Position numbers and translations under genes: made by a program
Notes under the pieces: model-generated
Seen by the model: the letters and a program-made list of their open reading frames with translations, nothing else
Databases searched by the model: none
Told to the model about the DNA's origin: nothing
Assembly (NCBI GenBank): GCA_965227045.1
Contig: OZ245718.1
Location: 3,394,971-3,458,970 of the forward strand
Source of the DNA: UBA10649 sp965227045
GTDB lineage: Bacteria > Actinomycetota > Actinomycetes > S36-B12
DNA: 64,000 nt
Direction: 5' to 3'
Shown here: positions 49,944 through 58,410 of the stretch, in pieces
How the letters are laid out: each line of letters opens with the position of its first letter
Position numbering within the stretch: the first letter of the stretch is position 1

Positions 49944-51326
49944 ATGGCGCACGGGGGCGAACTGCCGATGCTGGGTCGTCGCAGCTTCATTGGGGTCGCC
50001 GGTGCCGCGGCTGCTGCGGTCGTCCTTCCCGCTGTTCCGGCGGACGCTCGCACCCGCGCCCGCACGGTTCCCGATCCGACCGGCGCCCTCGTCACACGCT
50101 GGGACAGCGACCCGTGGTCGCGCGGCTCGTACTCCTCGCTGCCAACGGGTGTTCCCGCGGCCGTGCGACGGACGATCGCTGACGCACTCATCGGGGGACG
50201 CGTCGCCATCGCGGGGGAGTACGCGGACTGGGCGCACTCGGCAACAATGCCCGGTGCGCTGAGGTCCGGTCGCGCGGCGGCTCGCCTGCTCGATGATGAT
50301 GGTCCGGGCGTCTCGGGCCGGCGGGTCATCGTCGTCGGCGCCGGCATGGCTGGGCTTGGCGCGGCGACTGAGTTGGTGCGGCGCGGTGCCGACGTTGTCG
50401 TGGTCGAGGCGCGCGACCGAGTGGGCGGACGCATCCTCACGGACCGGGCGTGGGGCGTGCCCGTGGAACTCGGCGCATCGTGGCTGCACGGTGTCGGCAA
50501 TAACGTCGCCGTGCCACTGGCACGCAGGGCGGGCCTGGGTCGGGTACCGACCGACTACGACGACGAGGTCATCCGCAGTCTCGCCACCGGAGCGACCGAC
50601 CCCCGCGCTCGTCGTCGCTCGGCCGCCTTGATCTCGCTGGCAAAGTCGCTGGAGAGGTCATCGCCACCCTTGACGATGTCGGTCACGACATGGCTCGCCA
50701 ATCACGGCTGGGTGTCGGACGGTGCCGACGACTGGGCGGTCAATACCGAGATCGTGCAGGAGTACGGCCTTGATGCGGAGCTGCTCGGCACGCACGCGAT
50801 CACCGAGGGCGCGTACCAATACGGTCGAGATGACTTCGTGAGCGGCGGATTCGACCGTGTGCCGCGAATGCTGGCCGCTCCCCTTGACGTGCGGCTGAGC
50901 ACGCCGGTGAGCACTGTCGCCGTGAACGGCTCTCGGGTGAGTGTCACGGGCCAGTCGGGGGAGCAGGTGAACGCCGACCTCGCTGTCGTTGCGGTTCCGC
51001 TCGCGCTCATGCAAGCGGGAGTGCCGACGATCACTCCCATGCCTGAACAGGTCAGGTCGGCGATCGGCCGGCTCACCACGGGCAGCCTGCAGAAGGTGGC
51101 ACTCCGCTTCGACCGAGATTGGTGGCGCAAGGACTTCGGCGACGACGTGCGGTTGATCGGGCTCGTCGGTGGACGATGGACCGAGTGGTACGACATCAGC
51201 GACGTGTGCGGGGTTCCGTCGCTCGTGGGGTTCTGCGGAGGGAGTGCTGCCGCACGACGGCCGGCATCCGACGCGGCCTGCATCGCCGAGGCGATGGCCG
51301 AGCTACGTGGCGCGTATCGCGCCTGA
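49944..51326 (+). CDS. Tat-exported flavin amine oxidase, circularly permuted
   Basis: 460 residues. Tat signal (GRRSFIGVAG). The usual C-terminal block of flavin amine oxidases (ALVTRWDSDPWSRGSYS and VAIAGEYADWAHSATMPGAL) comes first, at about residues 45-115. The N-terminal FAD block follows (VIVVGAGMAGLGAATEL, EARDRVGGRI), and the protein ends at ACIAEAMAELRGAYRA, exactly where the moved block would normally begin. Oxidises amines with FAD, outside the membrane. AATACT at 49932-49937 implies a leaderless ATG 49944. Confidence 0.85.
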   Translation: MAHGGELPMLGRRSFIGVAGAAAAAVVLPAVPADARTRARTVPDPTGALVTRWDSDPWSRGSYSSLPTGVPAAVRRTIADALIGGRVAIAGEYADWAHSATMPGALRSGRAAARLLDDDGPGVSGRRVIVVGAGMAGLGAATELVRRGADVVVVEARDRVGGRILTDRAWGVPVELGASWLHGVGNNVAVPLARRAGLGRVPTDYDDEVIRSLATGATDPRARRRSAALISLAKSLERSSPPLTMSVTTWLANHGWVSDGADDWAVNTEIVQEYGLDAELLGTHAITEGAYQYGRDDFVSGGFDRVPRMLAAPLDVRLSTPVSTVAVNGSRVSVTGQSGEQVNADLAVVAVPLALMQAGVPTITPMPEQVRSAIGRLTTGSLQKVALRFDRDWWRKDFGDDVRLIGLVGGRWTEWYDISDVCGVPSLVGFCGGSAAARRPASDAACIAEAMAELRGAYRA

Positions 51327-51382
51327 TGCCTCGGTGCGGATCCCGACGTACTCTGGACTGGACACTTCGGCCAAGGAGAGCG

Positions 51383-51655
51383 ATGAGCAGCACCCCCGAG
51401 TCCCCTGACCCTTTCGACGAGATCGTGCTCGACGAGAGCTTCGTCTCGGGAGGCCCGAAGGAGTCCTCCGCGGAGGAGCGGATGGCCAACGCGGCGCGGA
51501 TCGCCCGCAACAACGACCGGCTCAAGGCGCAGGGCGAGATCGCCGACGGCAGCGGCAAGCCGCGTTACTCGCGGCTGCGCCGGTCCACGCCATGGATCGC
51601 CTTCGCTGTGGTGGCCGCGGTGGCGATCGTCGTCGTGGCGATCATCGTCCGCTGA
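51383..51655 (+). CDS. Small C-terminally anchored membrane protein
   Basis: 90 residues. ATG 51383 is 6-7 nt after AAGGAG. Acidic N-terminus (PDPFDEIVLDESFVSGGPKE), a charged helix (AEERMANAARIARNNDRL), and one C-terminal membrane helix (WIAFAVVAAVAIVVVAIIVR). Cytoplasmic domain with a tail anchor; no known family. It stands alone between the amine oxidase and the alpha/beta hydrolase. Confidence 0.7.
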   Translation: MSSTPESPDPFDEIVLDESFVSGGPKESSAEERMANAARIARNNDRLKAQGEIADGSGKPRYSRLRRSTPWIAFAVVAAVAIVVVAIIVR

Positions 51656-51673
51656 ACGACACCACGTTCGCAT

Positions 51674-51708
51674 AACCTACGATTGCGTAAGTTACGGTAC
51701 AGTAGGTT
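51674..51708. promoter_or_regulatory. Nested palindromes before the alpha/beta hydrolase
   Basis: AACCTAC (51674-51680) and GTAGGTT (51702-51708) are a perfect inverted repeat, and CGTAAGTTACG (51686-51696) is a palindrome inside it. TTACGGTACAGTAG at 51691-51704 matches 12 of 14 bases of the core at 11628-11641. Likely operator for a TetR-like regulator of the 51723 gene. Confidence 0.6.
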
Positions 51709-51722
51709 TCTGGAGGTGGACG

Positions 51723-52589
51723 ATGGATCAGCAGGTTGAACGACCGGCTCGCGAGTTCGCGACGCTGCACGGGCGGATGGTGGCCTATCGCGACCTGCCC
51801 GGACACGGGACTCCCGTTCTCCTCATCCACGGGATCGGCTCCAGCAGCGAGACCTGGGCCGACATCCCCGACCGCCTCTCCGCCGCCGGCGTCCGCGTCG
51901 TGGCAGTCGACCTCCCCGGGCATGGCGAATCCTCGCTCGGCCGGGGCGACTACAGCCTGGGCGCGATGGCCAGCACGCTGCGCGACCTGCTCGACGAACT
52001 CGGGCTGGAGAAGGTCCATCTGGTGGGCCATTCACTCGGCGGAGGCGTCTCGATGCAGTTCGCCTACCAGTTCCCCGAGCGGGTCGACAGCATGACGCTC
52101 GTCTCCAGCGGAGGCCTGGGCGAGGAGACCTTCACCGGCCTGCGCGCGGCAACGCTGCCCGGTGCCGAGTTCGCGCTGAAGTGGACGATCAACCCGAAGA
52201 CCCTCCGCGGCGCCGGATGGATCGGTGAGCAACTCGGACGCATCGGCGTGCACCCGCATGCGCTGAGCCCGCGCGCACTCGAGACCGTTGGCTGGCTTGG
52301 CGATGGTGAGCGACGTTCCGCTTTCCTCGCCACGCTGCGCAGCGTCGTCGGACCCCGCGGACAGAACGTCTCGGCGCTGGACAAGCTCCACCTGATGGCC
52401 GGACGCCGCGTGCTGATCATCTGGGGAGATCGCGACCCGATGATCCCGATGAAGCACGGAGAGAATGCGCACGCGCTTCTGCCTGGAAGCCGATTCGTGG
52501 TGTTCCCGGGGGCGGCTCACGAGCCTCACATGCACGACCCCCAGCGATTCACCGACCTCATCCTCGAGCACGTCACGCAGTCGGACTGA
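51723..52589 (+). CDS. Alpha/beta hydrolase
   Basis: 288 residues. LLIHGIGSSSETW oxyanion region, nucleophile GHSLGG (Ser near 105), acid in WGDRDPMIP and His in GAAHEPHMHDP. Esterase/haloperoxidase/dienelactone-like group; substrate unknown. TGGAGGTGG precedes the ATG. The end overlaps the convergent GGEEF gene by 17 bp. A possible member of the regulon of the TetR at 7189. Confidence 0.88.
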   Translation: MDQQVERPAREFATLHGRMVAYRDLPGHGTPVLLIHGIGSSSETWADIPDRLSAAGVRVVAVDLPGHGESSLGRGDYSLGAMASTLRDLLDELGLEKVHLVGHSLGGGVSMQFAYQFPERVDSMTLVSSGGLGEETFTGLRAATLPGAEFALKWTINPKTLRGAGWIGEQLGRIGVHPHALSPRALETVGWLGDGERRSAFLATLRSVVGPRGQNVSALDKLHLMAGRRVLIIWGDRDPMIPMKHGENAHALLPGSRFVVFPGAAHEPHMHDPQRFTDLILEHVTQSD

Positions 52590-54033
52590 TGTCGTCCGCT
52601 CGGTAGGCCATCACGCGATCACGGCCCATCCGCTTCGCTCTATAGAGCGCGCGGTCGGCCCGGCTCATCGTGTCGAAGCCGGACTCACCCGGACGACGCT
52701 CCGCAAACCCGATCGAGACTGTGTGTCCGTCGGGGGTCGACCGTCTGACCTGTTCAAGCACCGGCTGCGCACTCGACAGTCCATGTCCGGGTAGAAGGAC
52801 GACGAACTCCTCGCCCCCGTAGCGCGCCAGGAACCCAGCGTCTCCGAGGGTGAACCGCCACGCGTCCGCACACGACCGCAGCGCCTCATCTCCACGCTGG
52901 TGGCCTTGTACGTCGTTGAACTCCTTGAAGCTGTCGAGGTCCATCATCGCGACTGTCAGCGGCACGCCGGCATCGCGCGTGTAGCTCTCGACGCGCTCGA
53001 GTTCGAAGTCGAGAGTCCTTCGGTTTGGCAGCCCGGTCAGAGCGTCGAGACGGGCCTGCGACGCGAGCCTGGTGGCCTGGCCCTGCGCAAGGCGGAGCAG
53101 GAGCTGGACGCGCCACAGGACGAGTGCGAGTACGAGCAGGCAGGCGCAGGCGAGGATGCGCGCATCGTGGTCCGTCGAGCTCCACGTGAGATAGACGAGG
53201 ATGAACGGAACGGTCAGCGCGCCGAGGGCAAAGCCGGCCATGCGCAGGGGCCTGATCGAGTCCGGCGACGTGTCCGCATGGTCGGCGATGGTCGCTGCCC
53301 CCGGGGCGTTGGCCGCGGCCGCACCGATGACGAATGCGACGAGGAACAGCACGTCGAGTCCCCGCGGCGCGCTGCCATCGAGCCCCGTCGCCGCGACGTA
53401 GTTGAAGGCGAGATCGGCGATGAAGGTCACCGCGAATGCGGTCGACAGGAGTGCGATCGCTGTGTTGATGCGCACGCGGCTGGTCAGCAGCCGGATCAGG
53501 CCGCCGAGCAGTGCAACGTCGAGCAGCGGGTACGCGACCGCGATGACCGTTGCCGCTCCGGTTGTCGTGCGGCTCGTTGCACCCGGCTCGATGATGAACA
53601 CTGCGACGACCGACGTGGTTGCGATAGTCAGGATGAGCGTGTCGATCCATGCCTCGAGGTCGCGTCCGCGATGGACCTTCCTGATGAGGATGACCAGGGC
53701 GATGAAGGCGAACGCGTACGCGAGCAGGTAGAGGATGTCCGCGGCACTCGGGTAGGGCGGTGAGTCGTGGACGTAGACCTCGATGTCGTAGACGACATCG
53801 CCGGCCGCGCTCAGCAGGACGAAGGCGAGCATCGCCCACCACGGCGTTCGGGAGGATCGGGGCATCCTCAGGATTCCGAGCAGGAGCACGATGAGCGCGC
53901 CGATCGACACCGCGTGGTAGACGATCGGCGCGAGGGCGCCGTCGCTGGGCAGCAGCACGAAGGCCAGCGATCCCAGGCCTCCCAGTCCGAGGATCCACCC
54001 CGTGCGCGAGTTCACGGCGACCGGTGGCGTCAC
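52573..54033 (-). CDS. Membrane diguanylate cyclase (GGEEF)
   Basis: 486 residues. About nine membrane helices (residues ~10-310), short helix, then a complete GGDEF domain: DALTGLPNRRTLD, MMDLDSFKEFNDVQGHQRGDEAL and YGGEEFVVLLPG (near 405). All catalytic residues are present and no RxxD inhibitory site precedes GGEEF, so it should make c-di-GMP without product inhibition. The GTG overlaps the previous gene stop (GTGA). Paralogue of the gene upstream. Confidence 0.9.
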   Translation of the reverse strand: MTPPVAVNSRTGWILGLGGLGSLAFVLLPSDGALAPIVYHAVSIGALIVLLLGILRMPRSSRTPWWAMLAFVLLSAAGDVVYDIEVYVHDSPPYPSAADILYLLAYAFAFIALVILIRKVHRGRDLEAWIDTLILTIATTSVVAVFIIEPGATSRTTTGAATVIAVAYPLLDVALLGGLIRLLTSRVRINTAIALLSTAFAVTFIADLAFNYVAATGLDGSAPRGLDVLFLVAFVIGAAAANAPGAATIADHADTSPDSIRPLRMAGFALGALTVPFILVYLTWSSTDHDARILACACLLVLALVLWRVQLLLRLAQGQATRLASQARLDALTGLPNRRTLDFELERVESYTRDAGVPLTVAMMDLDSFKEFNDVQGHQRGDEALRSCADAWRFTLGDAGFLARYGGEEFVVLLPGHGLSSAQPVLEQVRRSTPDGHTVSIGFAERRPGESGFDTMSRADRALYRAKRMGRDRVMAYRADDISPTA

Positions 54034-55481
54034 TGGCCGGTCTCCATCGACCCGTCGGCGACTATGCGGTTCCGCCCGGTCTCCTTGGCCAGATAGAGCG
54101 CACGGTCTGCGCGCCTCATCGTCTCGTAGCCGTTCTCGCCCGGGCGTCTTTCCGCGTACCCGATCGACACGGTCTGGCCCACCGGTGTCGATTTATGGAT
54201 CCGGTCGAGAATCTGCCTCGCCGCCGCCAGGCCCAGCCCGGGGAACAAGACGGCGAACTCCTCGCCTCCGTACCGCGCGAGCACGCCGGCGGATCCGAGT
54301 TCCGCGGACCACGTTCTCGCGCAGGAGACAAGGGCAAGGTCGCCCGCCTGGTGGCCGTGCTGGTCGTTGTAGATCTTGAAATGGTCGAGGTCGAGCATGG
54401 CGATTGTGAGTGGCAGCCGGGACTGGTCTGCGGCCTCGGTCTCCCGATCGAGCTGTTGGTCGAGCGAGCGGCGGTTAGGAAGCTCGGTGAGCCCGTCGGT
54501 CTGCGCGAGGGACGTCAGCCGCACGGACTGCTTCTGCACGACGCCGAGCAGGAGGCGCACTCGCCACAGGACGAGTATCACGACTGCGACGCAGGCGAGC
54601 GCGAGCAGCTTCAGCTCCGCCTTGCCGTCATTCCAGGTCGAGACGACAAGGACTATCGGAACGGTCAGCGCGCCGATGCCGAGGGCGACGAGCCGACCGG
54701 TCCCGGGTGACTCCGCGAGTGACGCGGGCTTCGGGCGGGCCGCCATCGACGTTGCCCCAGACGCATTGGCTGCGGCAACCATGGTGATGAACGCCGCGAG
54801 ATACAGCACGTCGAGCCATGACGGCGCGGCCTCGTCGAAGCCGTTCGCAGACACGAAACTGTAGAACAGGTCAGCCACGAGAGTGACCGCGAATGCGATG
54901 CACAGCAACGCCATTGCGAGATTCACTCGCCCGCGTCCCACGATCAGCCGTGCCAGCCCGGCGAGCAGGAAGGTGTCGACAAGCGGGTATGCGATCGAGA
55001 CAGCTGTGGCCACGCGGTCGGAGCCGCTCGCATCGAGAAGCGGATCGATGACAAGGACCCCGACCACCGACGCTGCGGCCAGCGCGAGGATCGCGCTGTC
55101 AATCCATGCCTCGAGATCTCGCCCAGGCTGCATGCGCCGGATCAGCAGCGCGAGGGCGATGAATGCGGAGACGTACGCACCGAGGTAGACCAGGTCCGCC
55201 GGCCCGGGAAAGGGCAGCTCGTCGAACCTGTAGGACTCGACGTTGTAGATCAGGTCGCCGACGGTGGAGAGGACGACGTATCCCCAGACCGCCCACCACA
55301 CTCCGCGAGCGCGCGCGGGCATGCGCAGGATCGTGACGAGCATGACGATCGCGGCGGCCAGGGCGATGAACTGATAGACCGTCGGCGAGGCCGCAGTTTC
55401 TGCGGGAACGAGCGTGTAGACGACACACGCGAGCGTGGCGACGCCCAGGACCACCGACCATCGACGCGCCGCGCTGTCCAC
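54030..55481 (-). CDS. Membrane diguanylate cyclase (GGEEF), upstream paralogue
   Basis: 483 residues, same layout as its downstream neighbour: membrane sensor of about nine helices, then DGLTELPNRRSLDQQLD, MLDLDHFKIYNDQHGHQAGD and YGGEEFAVLFPG. Catalytic residues complete, no inhibitory site. The two are about equal in length and clearly a tandem duplication. GTG 55481; a 430-bp regulatory region lies upstream, shared with the Rpf-like gene. Confidence 0.9.
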   Translation of the reverse strand: MDSAARRWSVVLGVATLACVVYTLVPAETAASPTVYQFIALAAAIVMLVTILRMPARARGVWWAVWGYVVLSTVGDLIYNVESYRFDELPFPGPADLVYLGAYVSAFIALALLIRRMQPGRDLEAWIDSAILALAAASVVGVLVIDPLLDASGSDRVATAVSIAYPLVDTFLLAGLARLIVGRGRVNLAMALLCIAFAVTLVADLFYSFVSANGFDEAAPSWLDVLYLAAFITMVAAANASGATSMAARPKPASLAESPGTGRLVALGIGALTVPIVLVVSTWNDGKAELKLLALACVAVVILVLWRVRLLLGVVQKQSVRLTSLAQTDGLTELPNRRSLDQQLDRETEAADQSRLPLTIAMLDLDHFKIYNDQHGHQAGDLALVSCARTWSAELGSAGVLARYGGEEFAVLFPGLGLAAARQILDRIHKSTPVGQTVSIGYAERRPGENGYETMRRADRALYLAKETGRNRIVADGSMETGQ

Positions 55482-55607
55482 GGCTTCCCCCTCGTCGTGT
55501 TACGGCTCGCCGTTCGCGACAGTAGTCGTGGAGACAGATGTCACATGTGGGGCGTGCGGAGATCCTCGAAATTGTGTGGCGCACATCACCCGGCAAATCG
55601 GACGTAT

Positions 55608-55665
55608 AGGACATTCTAGGGCGTTTCCGAATGTCCTGCGGCTTATCCACAGTAAGCCGAATGTC
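55608..55665. promoter_or_regulatory. Repeated GAATGTC elements and TTATCCACA hairpin
   Basis: AGGACATTC (55608-55616) and GAATGTCCT (55629-55637) are a perfect 9-bp inverted repeat; a third GAATGTC lies at 55659-55665. CGGCTTA/TAAGCCG (stem around TCCACAG) contains TTATCCACA at 55643-55651, a perfect DnaA-box sequence. The rest of the 430-bp gap holds the leader described next; I see no gene in it. Confidence 0.55.
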
Positions 55666-55730
55666 ATTGGTGTTCTTAGACTTTTCATCAGGACGACCAC
55701 AGCACTGCAGTCGTCCGGTGAAGAATCACC

Positions 55731-55862
55731 AGCGCGATGCCCGAGTCGATGCAGCGACCGGGGGAGTGCGGCCAGCAGGTGCGGACCTAGTCCGCATCGC
55801 CGCACGACCGGTGAGCCAGGCGGGACGTAAAGAGTTCCCGCCCCCGGCTAGGACCCGCACCG
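55731..55862 (+). ncRNA. Structured leader RNA, c-di-AMP (ydaO-like) riboswitch candidate
   Basis: Several stems: GTGCGG/CCGCAC (55766/55799), GCGGAC/GTCCGC (55781/55790), GGCGGGA/TCCCGCC (55819/55835). In order one sees CCGGGGGAG, GGTGAGCC and GGCTAGGACC, loosely like conserved ydaO segments. In actinobacteria such riboswitches precede genes for Rpf-type cell-wall enzymes, and the next gene is one. The match is imperfect (no GTCAGCTAACC), so the class is uncertain. Confidence 0.35.
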
Positions 55863-55911
55863 CGACCATGCATGTGGCCTGGATGGGTCGCGTGCCGTCA
55901 CAAGAGGCTGG

Positions 55912-56574
55912 ATGTCCAGAAGTACGAACGTTCGCACGGCCAAATGCATAAGCGCCGCATCGGTGGGAGTTCTCATGGTTGCGTCGATCGGGTCAGCGAC
56001 AGCCGCTCCCGCATCATCTGCCACGCAGTCCGCGGTCTACTCCGCGACTAGCGGCACCGCTGTCCTCGCACCCGGATCCTCCCGTGACACCCGGCTGGCG
56101 ACCCAGTCGCTGCTTCGGCCCAGCCGTGCGGCAGCGACCCGGGCAGTGAAGTTGGCCCGCATGGGCAAGTACACGAGGTTCACCCTGAAATCCGTTGCTA
56201 CCAAAGACATGCGCGGAGTTGAGAAGAGCCTGTACCGCGGCACGTACTACCGACCCGCGGTTGAGGCGAAGCGCCAGTGCATCGCCGAGCGGGAGAGCGA
56301 GGGCCACTACGACGTCGTATCGTCGAGCGGTTCCTACTACGGCGCTTATCAGGTTTCGCGGTCGCTGGCGCGGGGCGCCACGTGGATGATGCTCAAGGAG
56401 CACAAGCGCCTGATGGGCGCGAAGGTCGCGTCAACCACGCTCGCGCGACTGCGGGCAACACCGATGAACCGCTGGCCGCGCTACTGGCAGGACGCCGCAT
56501 TCAGCACGGTCATGAACTGGGAGCACACCGGCTCAGGCGCATCCCACTGGGCTGGTGGACGCTGGCGCTGCTGA
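55912..56574 (+). CDS. Secreted transglycosylase-like (Rpf-like) protein
   Basis: 220 residues. Signal peptide (ISAASVGVLMVASIGSATAAP), a basic linker, then a lysozyme-like domain: CIAERESEGHYDVVSSSGSYYGAYQ, with the catalytic Glu in the ESEGHY segment, and a C-terminal HWAGGRWRC with the second Cys. Similar to resuscitation-promoting-factor and transglycosylase-like domains that cut peptidoglycan. AGAGG lies 4 nt before ATG 55912. Leader RNA upstream. Confidence 0.78.
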   Translation: MSRSTNVRTAKCISAASVGVLMVASIGSATAAPASSATQSAVYSATSGTAVLAPGSSRDTRLATQSLLRPSRAAATRAVKLARMGKYTRFTLKSVATKDMRGVEKSLYRGTYYRPAVEAKRQCIAERESEGHYDVVSSSGSYYGAYQVSRSLARGATWMMLKEHKRLMGAKVASTTLARLRATPMNRWPRYWQDAAFSTVMNWEHTGSGASHWAGGRWRC

Positions 56575-56580
56575 CTTTCG

Positions 56581-57516
56581 TCAGCGAGCAGCAGCCAGTC
56601 GCTTGCGGCACTCGGTCTTCGCGATCTTCAGGAACTTGCCGGCGATCGGCAGTGGCGTGGATCCGTGCCGCATCGCGACCATGATCGTCCGTGGATCGAA
56701 TGGCGGATCAAGGCGCTTGACGACGATGCCGGTATCGGAGGTGTCGACGGCCAGAAGCGGCACGACCGCGGGGCCCATCCCGGCACGCACCATGGCCTGG
56801 ATCGCGCCATTGTCGTTGGAGCGGAACACGTATCGCGGCTTGACCCCAGTGGATCGCAGGCCGTCGTCGATGCGCAGCTGGCAGTCGCAGTCGTGCTGGC
56901 CCACCATCGGCACTCCGGAGAGCTCGCCGGTCGGGAAGGTCTTTCCGGGGTTCGCCTCGGCCAGCGGCCCGGTCGCGGGCAGCATGACGACGAATGGGTC
57001 GATGCCCAGTTCGGTGATGTCCAAGCGGCTGTCCTCGTAGGGACCGGTGAGGAAGGTGACGTCCAGGTCGCCGTCCATCAGCGCGGCGACAAGGCTCTCG
57101 TTGTCGTCGTGTTCGACGAGGTGGATGTCAACGTCGGGCGACGCGTTTCGCATCTCGCGGACCAGCTCGGGGAGCAACTGCACTGAGACGCTCTGGTACG
57201 TCCCGACCACCAGGCGGCCTGCGGTGCCCGTGGTCATGTCGGACAGGTCCCGCTCGGCCGTGCTCAGCCGGTCGACTACCGCGTCCGCGTGGCGCAGCAT
57301 GAGTCGGCCCGCCGGGGTGAGGGTGACCGGCTTGGGACCGCCAGGGCGGTCAAACAGACTGGTACCGACCGCCTTCTCCAGCCCAGCGATCTGCTGGCTG
57401 ATGGCGGCCTGAGAGAAGCCGAGGATGTCCGCGGCGCCGATGAAGGAGCCCTCCTCGGCGACAGCGCGCAGTGCGCGCAGGTGGCGGAACTCCACATCGT
57501 CGAATGACATGTCCAT
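56581..57516 (-). CDS. LysR family transcriptional regulator
   Basis: 311 residues. N-terminal helix-turn-helix (GSFIGAADILGFSQAAISQQIAGLE) and a LysR substrate-binding domain (RLVVGTYQSVSVQLLPELV). Target unknown; it is divergent from the 57605 gene, the normal LysR arrangement. A CDC motif (HDCDCQL, about residue 205) in the ligand domain might sense redox or metal. ATG 57516 or 57510. Converges on the Rpf-like gene, 6 bp apart. Confidence 0.9.
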   Translation of the reverse strand: MDMSFDDVEFRHLRALRAVAEEGSFIGAADILGFSQAAISQQIAGLEKAVGTSLFDRPGGPKPVTLTPAGRLMLRHADAVVDRLSTAERDLSDMTTGTAGRLVVGTYQSVSVQLLPELVREMRNASPDVDIHLVEHDDNESLVAALMDGDLDVTFLTGPYEDSRLDITELGIDPFVVMLPATGPLAEANPGKTFPTGELSGVPMVGQHDCDCQLRIDDGLRSTGVKPRYVFRSNDNGAIQAMVRAGMGPAVVPLLAVDTSDTGIVVKRLDPPFDPRTIMVAMRHGSTPLPIAGKFLKIAKTECRKRLAAAR

Positions 57517-57604
57517 CAGTGTAACCGATCGACACGATCAGAATCCATCGCTTTTCTTTATGCAGCGGGTTCTCTACTCTCATGGAAAGACAAAGGAGAG
57601 CACC

Positions 57605-57880
57605 ATGAACACTGACATCACCACCGCTCGCGAGATCGAGTCACTGGGCTTCGCCATCGAGGCCTGCGGCATCCACGCCGACCCGGTCGCGCTTCTGCTG
57701 CTGGCCCACACCGCTCGCGACCTCGGCGTCAATGACCTCCTTGTCAACGTCATGGTCGATGAGAACGCCCCGTCGAACGCGCGCATCCGCGCCTTCGCCC
57801 GGGTGTCATCCGCCGTCTCGCTCGCCGTCAGCACCCCCGCTGCGGTCGAGGCCGAGCGCGAATTGCTGCACGCCTGCTGA
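57605..57880 (+). CDS. Small helical protein of unknown function
   Basis: 91 residues. AAAGGAG 6 nt before ATG 57605. All helical: TAREIESLGFAIEACGIHAD, VALLLLAHTARDLGVNDLL, NARIRAFARVSSAVSLAVST. No membrane segment or known motif. Divergent from LysR, so probably a target of it, and followed by a strong terminator, so it is a single-gene unit. Confidence 0.72.
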   Translation: MNTDITTAREIESLGFAIEACGIHADPVALLLLAHTARDLGVNDLLVNVMVDENAPSNARIRAFARVSSAVSLAVSTPAAVEAERELLHAC

Positions 57881-57915
57881 AGGGTGCACTCGAGGATCTC
57901 CTTGTAACAAAGGTG

Positions 57916-57944
57916 AAGGGGCGCGGCCATTGGCCGCGCCCCTT
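57916..57944 (+). terminator. Intrinsic terminator after the 57605 gene
   Basis: AAGGGGCGCGGCCA and TGGCCGCGCCCCTT pair over 14 bp with a minimal loop, ending in CCTTTG. Located 36 nt after the stop. A classic strong hairpin. Confidence 0.85.
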
Positions 57945-57963
57945 TGCTATGCCCGAGAGGAGG

Positions 57964-58410
57964 TCACTCAGTCCGGACACGGCCTGCGAGCGAGTGCACG
58001 GCGATGCCGAGCAGGATGAACACAATCCCGATTCCGATAGCCATGAACGCCACGCCGAAGGCGACGACTGACGTGTACAGCGAGGCCTGGAGGAAGGACC
58101 CGGTCATCGCGGTATCGCGGGCGGGATCGTCCTGATCGAGCTCGGCGTAGGTCTTGCCGCCAGTGGCATTGAGCACGTGGCCGTTGATGGCCAGTGCCTC
58201 GCAGTACGCCGCGATCGGCCCGTTGACCGCCTTGCCCGCCATGCAGTCGGCGTCGGACGACACCGTGATCTTCTGGTCGGACAGCGTGCTGCTGACCGTG
58301 GCGAACGTGACGGCGCCGGCCAGAACCATGACGGCGCCGATGACCATGACGACGATGCTGATCCATCCCGCTGGTGACGACTTTCGCGCGGCTGGTGCTT
58401 GAGCTGACAT
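57964..58410 (-). CDS. Two-helix membrane protein with extracytoplasmic loop
   Basis: 148 residues. ATG 58410 is 3-4 nt after GGAGGGC. Helix near 17-40 (ISIVVMVIGAVMVLAGAVTF), a loop with two cysteines (DADCMAGK, AAYCEALA) that may form a disulfide, then a second helix near 115-138. Function unknown. The 136 bp before the gene (58411-58546) show no ORF or strong signal that I can support. Confidence 0.7.
   Translation of the reverse strand: MSAQAPAARKSSPAGWISIVVMVIGAVMVLAGAVTFATVSSTLSDQKITVSSDADCMAGKAVNGPIAAYCEALAINGHVLNATGGKTYAELDQDDPARDTAMTGSFLQASLYTSVVAFGVAFMAIGIGIVFILLGIAVHSLAGRVRTE

Noticed and set aside
55643..55651. TTATCCACA as part of a replication origin
   Set aside because: Only one perfect box, no dnaA/dnaN genes and no AT-rich unwinding region; kept only as a possible DnaA-regulated site.
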